Shown: one piece after another, positions 18,779 through 26,592 of the stretch
How the letters are laid out: every line of letters starts with the position of its first letter
Numbering within the stretch: position 1 is the first letter of the stretch
The notes under the pieces: model-generated
Seen by the model: the letters and a program-made list of their open reading frames with translations, nothing else
The model's database searches: none
Told to the model about the DNA's origin: nothing
DNA from: an uncultured bacterium
Lineage (GTDB): Bacteria; Bacillota_I; Bacilli_A; RFN20; CAG-826
Direction: 5' to 3'
NCBI GenBank assembly: GCA_949285665.1
Contig: CASDYC010000001.1
Location: 163,738-227,737, forward strand
DNA length: 64,000 nucleotides
Position numbers and translations under genes: made by a program

Positions 18779-19981
18779 ATGTATAAATACAAAAGAATTA
18801 TTGTTATTGTAATGGATTCACTGGGAATCGGAAATGGAAAAGATGGAAATAAATTTTTCCAAGCAAATAAATCTGATGAAGGCTCAAATACTTTTGGACA
18901 TATTGTAGAAAGATTTCCTGATATTAATATTCCAAACTTGAAAAAAATAGGAATAGGTGATTTAGTTGATTCATTGAATTATAAAGTTCCTCATAAAAAT
19001 TCATATACTTTAAAAATGAATGAAGAAAGTAATGGGAAAGATACTATGACTGGACATTGGGAAATGATGGGTATTTATACTGAAAAACCTTTTCAAACAT
19101 TTACTGAACACGGATTTCCAAAAGAATTAATTGAAAAATTGGAAAAAGAAACCGGTCATAAAATTATTGGAAATTATGCTGCAAGTGGAACTGAAATAAT
19201 TAAACAACTTGGCGAAGAACAAATAAAAACAAATTCGTTAATTGTTTATACATCTGCAGATTCAGTATTACAAATTTGCGGCCATGAAGAAAAAACTGGT
19301 TTAAATGAGCTTTATAGATGCTGCGAAATAGCAAGAAAGATCTGTATGGATCCTAAATATTTAGTTGGCAGAGTTATTGCTAGGCCATATATTGGAACAA
19401 ACAAAGATAATTTTGTTCGTACATCAAATAGAAGAGATTATGCTGTTTCACCAAGCAATATTACTGCTATGGACTTATTAAAAGAAAATGGATATGAAGT
19501 ATCTTGTATAGGTAAAATTTCTGATATATTCAACAATTGCGGTGTTACAAAAACAATTCATACAAAATCAAATGATGATGGTATGAATCAATTAATTAAT
19601 CAAGTAAAAAACGATAATTATATTGGTCTTTGTTTTGTTAATTTAGTTGAATTTGATTCAGAATATGGACATAGAAGAAATGTTAAAGGTTATAAAGAAT
19701 GTATTGAACAGTTTGATGTGAAACTGGGAGAATTATTAAAAGTATTAAAAAATGATGATTTATTAATGATTACAGCAGATCATGGTAACGATCCAACTTG
19801 GGTTGGAACAGATCATACTAGAGAACAAGTACCATTATTAATTTATAATAATAAGTTTAATGATGGAAAAGAATTGAAAGAAACTAATAATTTTGCTGCA
19901 ATTGGTGCAACTATATTATTTAATTTTAAAATTAAAAAAGCTCCTCATATGATTGGAGAGCCAATAAAAGAAATTTTTTAA
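18779..19981 (+). CDS. deoB: Phosphopentomutase
   Basis: Interconverts (deoxy)ribose 1-phosphate and 5-phosphate in nucleoside catabolism, with Mn2+. Alkaline-phosphatase-fold motifs: VIVMDSLGIG at the start, KDTMTGHWEMMG around the phosphorylation site, NLVEFDSEYGHRRN, and ITADHGNDPTWVGTDHTREQVPLL at the C-terminus in pieces. Length 400 is typical. A GGAGG SD precedes the ATG. deoC (45.3 kb) and cdd (43 kb) complete a deoxynucleoside salvage set scattered through the window. Confidence 0.96.
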   Translation: MYKYKRIIVIVMDSLGIGNGKDGNKFFQANKSDEGSNTFGHIVERFPDINIPNLKKIGIGDLVDSLNYKVPHKNSYTLKMNEESNGKDTMTGHWEMMGIYTEKPFQTFTEHGFPKELIEKLEKETGHKIIGNYAASGTEIIKQLGEEQIKTNSLIVYTSADSVLQICGHEEKTGLNELYRCCEIARKICMDPKYLVGRVIARPYIGTNKDNFVRTSNRRDYAVSPSNITAMDLLKENGYEVSCIGKISDIFNNCGVTKTIHTKSNDDGMNQLINQVKNDNYIGLCFVNLVEFDSEYGHRRNVKGYKECIEQFDVKLGELLKVLKNDDLLMITADHGNDPTWVGTDHTREQVPLLIYNNKFNDGKELKETNNFAAIGATILFNFKIKKAPHMIGEPIKEIF

Positions 19982-19998
19982 AATTTTTGGAAAAAATG

Positions 19999-20037
19999 AA
20001 AACTCCTTACGACTTATTTAGTATAAGGAGTTTTTTT
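19999..20037 (+). terminator. Intrinsic terminator of deoB that contains the next gene's SD
   Basis: Arms AAAACTCCTTA (19999-20009) and TAAGGAGTTTT (20024-20034) with seven T residues (20031-20037). The loop reads cGACTTATTTAGTa and has an inner ACT/AGT stem. The AAGGAG of the 3' arm is the only SD for the ATG at 20038, seven bases later, so hairpin formation would both stop transcription and hide the ribosome site. A nearly identical loop occurs in the terminator at 45059-45093. Confidence 0.85.
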
Positions 20038-20529
20038 ATGAATGATTTAAGCTTTTACAAACAACAAAATGAAATAATTGAAGAAAAAATAGAAAAGAAT
20101 AGGAAGATTTTAAAAAATTACTATAGAAATTGCTCGCTTTTAGGTGATTCAATAGATGAAATTAAAGAAAATAGCTCACTTTATAGTTATAAAGCGGGAG
20201 ATATTTATAAATTGGTTCAAGATAATACTGCAACTTATTTATTATTTTTATCTTCTTCGAACGGAAAGAATTTATTTATAACGCCATTATTATTAAGAAA
20301 TTTAAATTATATAGTAAGAAGTAGTGAAAAAAATTTACTAATTGAAATCGGTAATATTAAAAATATTTCGCCTTTAAAAAACGCATATATTCCAGTAGAT
20401 TGTTTGCAGTTTGTTTCTGAAGAAAAGCTAAAACTTTTTAAATCTAAATATATATTTGAATATATAGGTAAGTTAAAACTAAAAACGGTTCTAAATATTC
20501 ATTCAAAGCTTTCTAATGTATTAATTTGA
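20038..20529 (+). CDS. Unknown protein, possibly PemK/MazF-like barrel with helical N-terminus
   Basis: 163 residues, not firmly recognised. The first 45 are a charged helix rich in Glu and Lys. From residue 54 the order GDIYKLV, YLLFLSSSNGKN, LFITPLLLR, then AYIPVDCLQFVSEEKL and a final helix loosely matches MazF/PemK proteins (GDIY strand, a strand ending in an S/N-rich turn, a V/I-P-L strand, a strand before an R/K-L turn, a terminal helix). This is inference from motif order only, and no antitoxin gene is adjacent. The start at 20038 follows the AAGGAG of the terminator; an in-frame upstream start (19987) would lie inside the hairpin. Confidence 0.5.
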   Translation: MNDLSFYKQQNEIIEEKIEKNRKILKNYYRNCSLLGDSIDEIKENSSLYSYKAGDIYKLVQDNTATYLLFLSSSNGKNLFITPLLLRNLNYIVRSSEKNLLIEIGNIKNISPLKNAYIPVDCLQFVSEEKLKLFKSKYIFEYIGKLKLKTVLNIHSKLSNVLI

Positions 20530-20530
20530 C

Positions 20531-20574
20531 TAATTAGTAATTATTTAGTAGTAATCTAGTAGTAATTTAGTAAT
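20531..20574. repeat. 11-bp phased TAG array 2 (after 20529)
   Basis: TAG at 20535, 20546, 20557 and 20568, exactly 11 bp apart, with flanks taatTAGtaat, tattTAGtagt, aatcTAGtagt, aattTAGtaat. It starts two bases after the stop codon of the preceding gene, at the edge of a 258-bp intergenic space between convergent genes. The rest of that space holds a 6-8-6 inverted repeat and a bidirectional terminator; nothing else is recognised. Confidence 0.82.
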
Positions 20575-20713
20575 TAAATTTCTTATTTTTATGTGGAAAA
20601 CTCATATAAATTATAAAATTATTTAAATTTAAAAATCACAATCCTACTAAACATATTTTTTAAAAATACGATAAGCACGTTGTTTTATTTATTATTAGTT
20701 AACATAATAAACA

Positions 20714-20733
20714 TTATACGAAGTAAAGTATAA
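20714..20733. repeat. Inverted repeat TTATAC-N8-GTATAA
   Basis: Perfect 6-bp arms (20714-20719 and 20728-20733) around the 8-bp spacer gaagtaaa, in the convergent intergenic space before the terminator. The geometry resembles a recombinase or dimeric-regulator site, but no partner is identified. Confidence 0.35.
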
Positions 20734-20738
20734 ATTTA

Positions 20739-20766
20739 AAAATAGAGAATTAAACTTCTCTATTTT
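20739..20766. terminator. Bidirectional intrinsic terminator between convergent units
   Basis: Stem AAAATAGAGAA (20739-20749) with TTCTCTATTTT (20756-20766), loop ttaaac. T-rich tails follow on both strands, so it can end both the deoB-side transcript and the rsfS transcript (rsfS stop 22 bp away). Confidence 0.85.
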
Positions 20767-20787
20767 TATTTTTCTTAAAAAATAAGA

Positions 20788-21123
20788 TTATTTAACATTT
20801 TCAAAACTATAATTGAATAATTCATCTAGTTTTATTCTATTTCTTTCATCTTCAGTAAATAAATGGAAAATAATTTCGTTACAATCAATAATTATCCAAC
20901 CTGATTCATTTTTACCTTCTACATGATGAATTGAAACATTTTTTTGTGATAAGAAATCCTCTAATTCATCTTTAATAGAATTTAAATGTCGTGCATTTAG
21001 ACAAGTTGCTACAACACATTGATCAAAGATAAAGTTTTTATTTTTTAAATCATAATAATCTATGTTATAGCATTTTTTTGATTCAAGATATTTAATGATA
21101 GAATTTACTTTATTTTTATTCAC
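20788..21123 (-). CDS. rsfS: Ribosomal silencing factor RsfS
   Basis: Binds L14 on the large subunit and blocks subunit joining during starvation (Iojap/YbeB family). Matching segments: DYYDLKNKNFIFDQCVVATCLNARH and the conserved HHVEGKNESGWIIIDCNEIIFHLF in pieces. The start is GTG 21123, which overlaps the upstream TGA stop (GTGA) and has GGAG at good spacing; a longer frame to 21156 would run through the preceding gene. The 111-residue length is typical. Last gene of the yqeG-yqeH-yhbY-yqeK-rsfS operon. Confidence 0.92.
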   Translation of the reverse strand: MNKNKVNSIIKYLESKKCYNIDYYDLKNKNFIFDQCVVATCLNARHLNSIKDELEDFLSQKNVSIHHVEGKNESGWIIIDCNEIIFHLFTEDERNRIKLDELFNYSFENVK

Positions 21124-22082
21124 TCTTTTTCTCCTTTTAAATATTTTTTTATACAACCATCAGTTAATTTATTGTGATAATCTATGTTGTTATTATTATA
21201 ATATTTAATTGAATCTTCTAAAACAATAATAAATCCATTTTTGTAATTTGACATACTCTGTTTTATCATTTCAGATGAATCATAACCTCTTGTTGGTTCT
21301 ATTTTATCGCTTAAATAAACTATTTTAGATAAAGAATCCATATTTTTATTTCCGGTTGTATGATATAAAACAGCATTTAATATGTTTTTATCTTTAATAT
21401 TAAATTTATTTTTAATTAAGTAATATGAAACAAATTGATGATAAATATACTTATTTAAATTAATATATTTTTTAAAATATTTATTCATTATTGATTCTTG
21501 CAATTCCATATTAATATTTTTACCAATATCGTGTAAAATACCGGCTAAAAAATACTTTAATGGACGTTTTAGTCTATTATTTAATGCAATATTATATGCA
21601 AGATTAGCAACTGATAATGAATGATTATATCTTTTATCATCCAAATATGAACTCACTTCTTTAAAGTAATCTAATTTATTATTTGATAAATAATAAATTA
21701 AATCATAAGGTAATTTATAAAAACGTTGATAAAATAGTTTAGACTTATAATTTGTTATTTTATAAAATATATAATCGCTTCTTTTGTGAACATTTAATTT
21801 AATACTTGAATAAAAATAAGTAAAATCATTAATAATAATTTTATTATCTTTATATATATTTTCTAATGTATTTATAAAATATATTTTATAATTTGATTTT
21901 TTATTAAATAACAAAGAAAAAATATTTGAAATTCTCTCTTTTAATACATCATTGAAATCTTCTTGATAAATAAATATATTTACTAACGAATTATAATCAA
22001 ATTTTAATATTGTTTTGTATATTTTATAAAGTTCTAATATAATATTGTTTTTAAATGTCGTTAAAAAATATATTTTCTTCAT
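21120..22082 (-). CDS. yqeK: YqeK-type HD hydrolase with a degenerate NadD-like N-terminus
   Basis: The C-terminal 180 residues are a YqeK HD domain, a family that hydrolyses diadenosine tetraphosphate symmetrically: DDKRYNHSLSVANLAY, GILHDIGKN, YHQFVSYYLI, AVLYHTTGN and KIVYLSDKIEPTRGYD. The N-terminal 140 residues occupy the place of NadD (nicotinate-nucleotide adenylyltransferase) but lack its GGTFDPxHxGH and ISSTxIR motifs; only an ending like NadD's LPxxVxxYI remains (KLPYDLIYYLSNNKL). NadD-YqeK fusions are known in Mollicutes relatives. The adenylyltransferase activity is probably lost, so NadD must be encoded elsewhere or NAD supply differs. Confidence 0.82.
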   Translation of the reverse strand: MKKIYFLTTFKNNIILELYKIYKTILKFDYNSLVNIFIYQEDFNDVLKERISNIFSLLFNKKSNYKIYFINTLENIYKDNKIIINDFTYFYSSIKLNVHKRSDYIFYKITNYKSKLFYQRFYKLPYDLIYYLSNNKLDYFKEVSSYLDDKRYNHSLSVANLAYNIALNNRLKRPLKYFLAGILHDIGKNINMELQESIMNKYFKKYINLNKYIYHQFVSYYLIKNKFNIKDKNILNAVLYHTTGNKNMDSLSKIVYLSDKIEPTRGYDSSEMIKQSMSNYKNGFIIVLEDSIKYYNNNNIDYHNKLTDGCIKKYLKGEKE

Positions 22083-22399
22083 AAAATATGCTTAATATCG
22101 GTTCTTTTTGATTTTTTATAAATTAAAATATTTCTTCCAATTTGTTGTACTACTTCGCACTTTAATTTATCTATGAGCATTAATTCTAGCTCATTTATTG
22201 AATAAGGACATGTTTTTAGGATAGTTATTTTAATTAGTTCATTTTTATTTAGACCATTTTCTAAACTTAAAATAACATTTTCATCAATCATGCCTTTTCC
22301 TAAAATGTATTTGTTAACGCCATTTGAATTGGCTAAATGTTTTAATCGAGATTTTTCTTTACTTGTTAACATGAACTTTTGATCTTGTATGATATACAT
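22079..22399 (-). CDS. yhbY: RNA-binding protein YhbY (CRM domain)
   Basis: Small CRM-domain protein associated with pre-50S ribosomes. It has LTSKEKSRLKHLAN, YILGKGMIDENVI and IDKLKCEVVQQIGRNILIYKKS (shortened here), the typical fold. The SD AAAGGAG lies three bases before ATG 22399; the family-typical start would be the second ATG (22372), which has no SD. Both are possible. The start lies inside the 3' end of yqeH, and its stop overlaps yqeK by 4 nt. Confidence 0.9.
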   Translation of the reverse strand: MYIIQDQKFMLTSKEKSRLKHLANSNGVNKYILGKGMIDENVILSLENGLNKNELIKITILKTCPYSINELELMLIDKLKCEVVQQIGRNILIYKKSKRTDIKHIL

Positions 22400-23495
22400 A
22401 CACTCCTTTAGGTAGTGTTACTCTAAATAATTGATTATTAGCTTTGAATGAAATCCATCCTAAACCTAAAATTCCTATATCTCTCCAACCTTCTTCATCA
22501 ACTTTTATATCATAAATATCAAATTTAGTATAATCATCATATCCTTTTAAAGTTGGCTTTAAGCCTTTTTTAATTCCTTCAAAGAATAATTCATCTAAAT
22601 TTTTACCTTTTACAATGTTTACTTGAATTTTATTAGAGACATATACTTCAACATTGGTTTTCTTTCCTTCTAATAAATCAATTCTAGCTAACCCACCAAT
22701 AAAAATAGAGTTATTTGGATTTAAAATTGCCTTTTTTGGAATGACTAATGATTTTGGTGAAATTGTATTAATTAATGATTTATCGCAAATATCATAGAAT
22801 TGATTATCGGTTTTGATACCTGGAACATCATACATATTTGTTGTTTTATCAAGAGGAATTTCGGTAACTCTTAAGTCGGTTCCTGGAAATTCAGTTAATG
22901 TAATTAATCTATTTGTATTGTTAGAATAATGTCTTAAGAATGCATTTGCAATTGTTGTTTTACCACTATTTTGAAATCCAATTAAATAAACATCTTTATT
23001 ATTTCTATAATTCATTATTTCTTGAGTTAAAAGATCAATATTATAATCATTTAATGAACTAGCAATAATTACTTTTTGAATATTTAATCCAATAACTCTT
23101 AATCTGTGATATACATATGCTTTAATATCTTCATCTTTAATTTTTGGAGATAAAGTATCTCTTTTATTTGCAACAACAATAACATTTGTCTCACCAAGCG
23201 TTTTAGAGAATCTTTCAGGAACAGAACCTTCAAATGAAAATAAATCAATAACTAAAACAACTAAAGATTCAGTTTGTTTAGCTTTTTCTAAAATTAAATA
23301 GAATTTATCATCAAATTCATTTGTTTTTGGAGTTGAATTAAAAATAGCTTTTTCAAAACAAGAATTACATAAAAGTATTTCACTTTTGTGATTATTATAA
23401 ACATCTGAAATAATATAACCTGGTGAATTTTCATCTTTATCTTGTAAAATTGTTCCACACTTATAGCATCTTAATACTTTTCTAATTGTTCCCAT
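22359..23495 (-). CDS. yqeH: Ribosome biogenesis GTPase YqeH
   Basis: Circularly permuted GTPase for 30S assembly. An N-terminal treble-clef zinc finger (CYKCGTILQ...CNSCFEKA) precedes the permuted G domain: NKRD (G4), IIASS (G5), then GFQNSGKTTIANAF (G1), EFPGTDL (G2) and YDVPGI (G3). The C-terminal domain follows. 378 residues is normal. It starts within the 3' end of yqeG, which keeps the conserved yqeG-yqeH order; aroE, often between yqeH and yhbY, is absent. Confidence 0.95.
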   Translation of the reverse strand: MGTIRKVLRCYKCGTILQDKDENSPGYIISDVYNNHKSEILLCNSCFEKAIFNSTPKTNEFDDKFYLILEKAKQTESLVVLVIDLFSFEGSVPERFSKTLGETNVIVVANKRDTLSPKIKDEDIKAYVYHRLRVIGLNIQKVIIASSLNDYNIDLLTQEIMNYRNNKDVYLIGFQNSGKTTIANAFLRHYSNNTNRLITLTEFPGTDLRVTEIPLDKTTNMYDVPGIKTDNQFYDICDKSLINTISPKSLVIPKKAILNPNNSIFIGGLARIDLLEGKKTNVEVYVSNKIQVNIVKGKNLDELFFEGIKKGLKPTLKGYDDYTKFDIYDIKVDEEGWRDIGILGLGWISFKANNQLFRVTLPKGVYVYHTRSKVHVNK

Positions 23496-24012
23496 AAATC
23501 CTCCAATCTTTTAGTAAATTTTTCTTTTTTAATTTATTTCTTATTTTTTTGTCGAAAAATCTATTAAATCTAGTTACTGGTTGATCAACCTCAACTAGTT
23601 TATCACACAATATCGTTTTAATTTTTGCTCTATTTCCAGCAACAATATCTGTGACTGTTTGATCTCCTATTAGTATAACATTTTTCTTATCTATAGAGTA
23701 TTGTTTAAGATATCTTTTTATTTTAAATGCAAATGGTTTCATTGAGTTAGAAATAAAATCAATATTTAAACTTTTACAATAATTAGAAACTCTATTTGAT
23801 TTATTATTTGAAATTACAATCGGTTTAATATTTTCTTTTTTAAAATTATTTATCAAATTTTGAGCGTTTTCTGATGGAATAAAAGAATTATATGCATCAA
23901 GTGTATTATCTAAATCTAATAAAATTACTTTAATATTTTGTTTGATAAAAAAATCAACTGGAATTTCATATATATTTTTGGCATAAAATGTAGGAATAAA
24001 TTTTTTAAACAC
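23482..24012 (-). CDS. yqeG: YqeG-family HAD phosphatase
   Basis: HAD superfamily IIIA phosphatase of 176 residues; substrate unconfirmed. HAD motifs are intact: LLDLDNTLD (nucleophile Asp), VISNNKSNRV and LIGDQTVTDI. It starts with GTG at 24012 behind GGAG. First gene of the conserved ribosome-assembly cluster and 4 nt downstream of parC, suggesting read-through from the parE promoter. Confidence 0.92.
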   Translation of the reverse strand: MFKKFIPTFYAKNIYEIPVDFFIKQNIKVILLDLDNTLDAYNSFIPSENAQNLINNFKKENIKPIVISNNKSNRVSNYCKSLNIDFISNSMKPFAFKIKRYLKQYSIDKKNVILIGDQTVTDIVAGNRAKIKTILCDKLVEVDQPVTRFNRFFDKKIRNKLKKKNLLKDWRIYGNN

Positions 24013-24015
24013 TAA

Positions 24016-26592
24016 TTAATCTCCAAAATCTTCAAAAATAGACACCTGTGAATAGTTCTTTTTAGATTTATTATCTTCATTATCACCATTATCTTCTTCG
24101 CTAAAATTATAAACCTTTTCAATTTTAATGTCTTTAGTGATATTTTCTAAATCGATAATGTATGCTTTTGTATATTTTGATGATATATTTTCTGAAGTAA
24201 CATATTCACTTTTGCTCTTTTTAAAATCTGTTATTTCTATTGTATTTAATTCTGCCCTTTCATTTAACATATAAACAACGAAAGGTTCGTTTTTATCAAT
24301 AATTTTTGACATATAAACTAAATTATTTACGTCTGATTTAAATACTTTGAAAGCTCTTGAAATTTTGCCAAGTCTATTTGTTAATTCGATATCATTTGAG
24401 TCAATTATTTTCTTACAACCTTTATCTGTAATTAATAAAATTTTAGTCTTTTCATTATTTTTATAATTTAATAAACCCATAACAAAATTTCTGTCTTTTA
24501 AACCATTAATTGATTTAACACCAGAAGTCTTATTACCATAAATAGTTAATTCGCTCTCGTTAAAATATGTTACACTACCATTTGTCGTAAAAATCATTAA
24601 ATTATCATTACCGGTTGTAAAGCAGACATCGACTAATTCATCTCCCTTAAGCATTTTCATCATTTGAATAGGTTTTGATGTCCTTGAAGCATAAAATTCT
24701 GATAATCTAGTTTTCTTAATTTGTCCAAATTTAGTTATTGACACAATTAAAACATCATTTAAAAATTCTTCTACGGACAAACATTTAATAATTTTTTCTT
24801 CAAAAGGTAAATTTATTAAATAATTTATATGTTTACCTTCATCTTTCCACTTTCCTTCAATTATGTCATCAACTGGAATTTGTAAATAATTTCCTTTATT
24901 AGTAAAGGCTAATATGTAATTTATTGTATTGCTCATGCCCCGACAAACTAATCTATCACCAGTTTTAACTCCTGGTAGGAAAGAATTTGAACTTTTATAT
25001 GATTTTAATGATGAACGTTTTACATAACCATCAGATGTTATTGCAACATAAACATCTTCTTTAACGATTAAATCTCTTGGATTAATTTCAACTTTTTCTT
25101 GCTTCTCGATTATATTTGTCTTTCTATCTACTGAATATCTACTAGAAATCGACTTTAATTCTACTATAATTCTCCTATCTAGCTTTTTCCTATCTAAAAG
25201 TAAGGAATTTAGCTCTTTGATTTCTAAATTTAATGAATCGCGTTCTTCTATTATTTTTGTTATATCAGTATTTGATAATCTATATAATTGAAGATTAGCA
25301 ATTGACTCAGCTTGATCATTATCAAATCCATATTTAATCATTAAATTATTAATAACATCTTGTCTATTACTTGAAGCTTTAATTGTTTTAATTACATCAT
25401 CTAAAATTGAAATTGCTTTTTCTAAACCATTTAATATATTGACTCTTTTTTTGTCTTTTGTTAAATCAAATTTGAATTCTCGTGTATAAACATCGACTTG
25501 GTGAGCAATATAAGTATCAATATATTTATCTAAGGTCATTATTTGTGGCCTACCATTGACAATTGCATACATATTTACAGAATAATATGTTCTCAAGTCA
25601 GTTTTATTAAGTAAATAATTTAAAATAAGTTCTGCATTAGCGTCTTTTTTTAATTCAACAATTATTTTTAATGAATGCATTTCTGTTGCATCTATTACAT
25701 CTAAAATGCCATCTATTTCATGACTTACTTTAATTTTTTCAATTGCATAAACTAAATCTTTTTTAACAACTTTATATGGAATTTCACTTATTATGATAGA
25801 TTTTTTGTCTTTTTCTTCAACAATTTCGTATTTTGAAATAACTTCTATTCTTCCTTTTCCATTTTTATATATGTTTTTTAATTCTTCACAATCATAAATT
25901 GATCCACCAGTAGGAAAATCAGGACCTTTTAAAAATTGTAATAAATCATCAATTGAACATGTTTTATGATTTATTCTATAAATAACTGCATCTATTAATT
26001 CTCTTAAATTATGTGGTGGAATTTCAGTTGCAATTGCTACAGCAATACCTTCAGAACCATTTAAAAATAGATTTGGAAAATGTGCTGGCAAAACAGTAGG
26101 TTCAAGTTCAGTATCATCAAAATTTAAAGTCATATCAACAGTATCTTTATCAATTGATGCTACTAATTCTTCGGCTAATTTTGATAATCTAGCCTCTGTG
26201 TATCTACTTGCAGCTGGTCCATCACCATCAATTGAACCTTTATTACCTTGAAAATCAATTAAAGGCATATTAATTTTCCAGTCTTGAGCCATTCTTGCCA
26301 AAGCTTCATATATTGAAGAATCACCATGAGGATGAAATTTACCCATAACATCACCTACTATACGAGTACATTTTTTAGTAGGTTTATTGAAAAAATATCC
26401 ATTCACATACATGGAATAAATAATACGTCTTTGAACTGGTTTTAAGCCATCTCTTGCATCAGGCAATGCTCTATTTTTAATGACATCTTCAGCATAAATT
26501 GAGTAATCATCACCCATTACTTGATCTAAAGATGAAGTATTAATATTTTCAACAATTTCTTCAACGACTTTATTATTTTTACTTCTTGCCAT
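24016..26592 (-). CDS. parC: DNA topoisomerase IV subunit A
   Basis: DNA-cleaving subunit of topoisomerase IV, which decatenates daughter chromosomes. Evidence: the winged-helix region GDVMGKFHPHGDSSIYEAL (quinolone-region serine retained), the active-site tyrosine in AASRYTEARLS, and a Gram-positive ParC signature GNKGSIDGDGPAA. The C-terminal beta-pinwheel lacks an obvious GyrA box (QRRGGKG), favouring ParC over GyrA. 858 residues. It overlaps parE by 14 nt and has GAGGT as SD. Confidence 0.93.
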   Translation of the reverse strand: MARSKNNKVVEEIVENINTSSLDQVMGDDYSIYAEDVIKNRALPDARDGLKPVQRRIIYSMYVNGYFFNKPTKKCTRIVGDVMGKFHPHGDSSIYEALARMAQDWKINMPLIDFQGNKGSIDGDGPAASRYTEARLSKLAEELVASIDKDTVDMTLNFDDTELEPTVLPAHFPNLFLNGSEGIAVAIATEIPPHNLRELIDAVIYRINHKTCSIDDLLQFLKGPDFPTGGSIYDCEELKNIYKNGKGRIEVISKYEIVEEKDKKSIIISEIPYKVVKKDLVYAIEKIKVSHEIDGILDVIDATEMHSLKIIVELKKDANAELILNYLLNKTDLRTYYSVNMYAIVNGRPQIMTLDKYIDTYIAHQVDVYTREFKFDLTKDKKRVNILNGLEKAISILDDVIKTIKASSNRQDVINNLMIKYGFDNDQAESIANLQLYRLSNTDITKIIEERDSLNLEIKELNSLLLDRKKLDRRIIVELKSISSRYSVDRKTNIIEKQEKVEINPRDLIVKEDVYVAITSDGYVKRSSLKSYKSSNSFLPGVKTGDRLVCRGMSNTINYILAFTNKGNYLQIPVDDIIEGKWKDEGKHINYLINLPFEEKIIKCLSVEEFLNDVLIVSITKFGQIKKTRLSEFYASRTSKPIQMMKMLKGDELVDVCFTTGNDNLMIFTTNGSVTYFNESELTIYGNKTSGVKSINGLKDRNFVMGLLNYKNNEKTKILLITDKGCKKIIDSNDIELTNRLGKISRAFKVFKSDVNNLVYMSKIIDKNEPFVVYMLNERAELNTIEITDFKKSKSEYVTSENISSKYTKAYIIDLENITKDIKIEKVYNFSEEDNGDNEDNKSKKNYSQVSIFEDFGD

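Noticed and set aside
20575..20713. tRNA or small RNA gene in the convergent gap after array 2
   Set aside because: No cloverleaf, promoter or conserved stem was found; only AT-rich sequence.
20711..20724. 14-bp match to one half of a loxP site (ACATTATACGAAGT)
   Set aside because: The other arm is absent and no Cre is present; a chance match within a shorter local inverted repeat.
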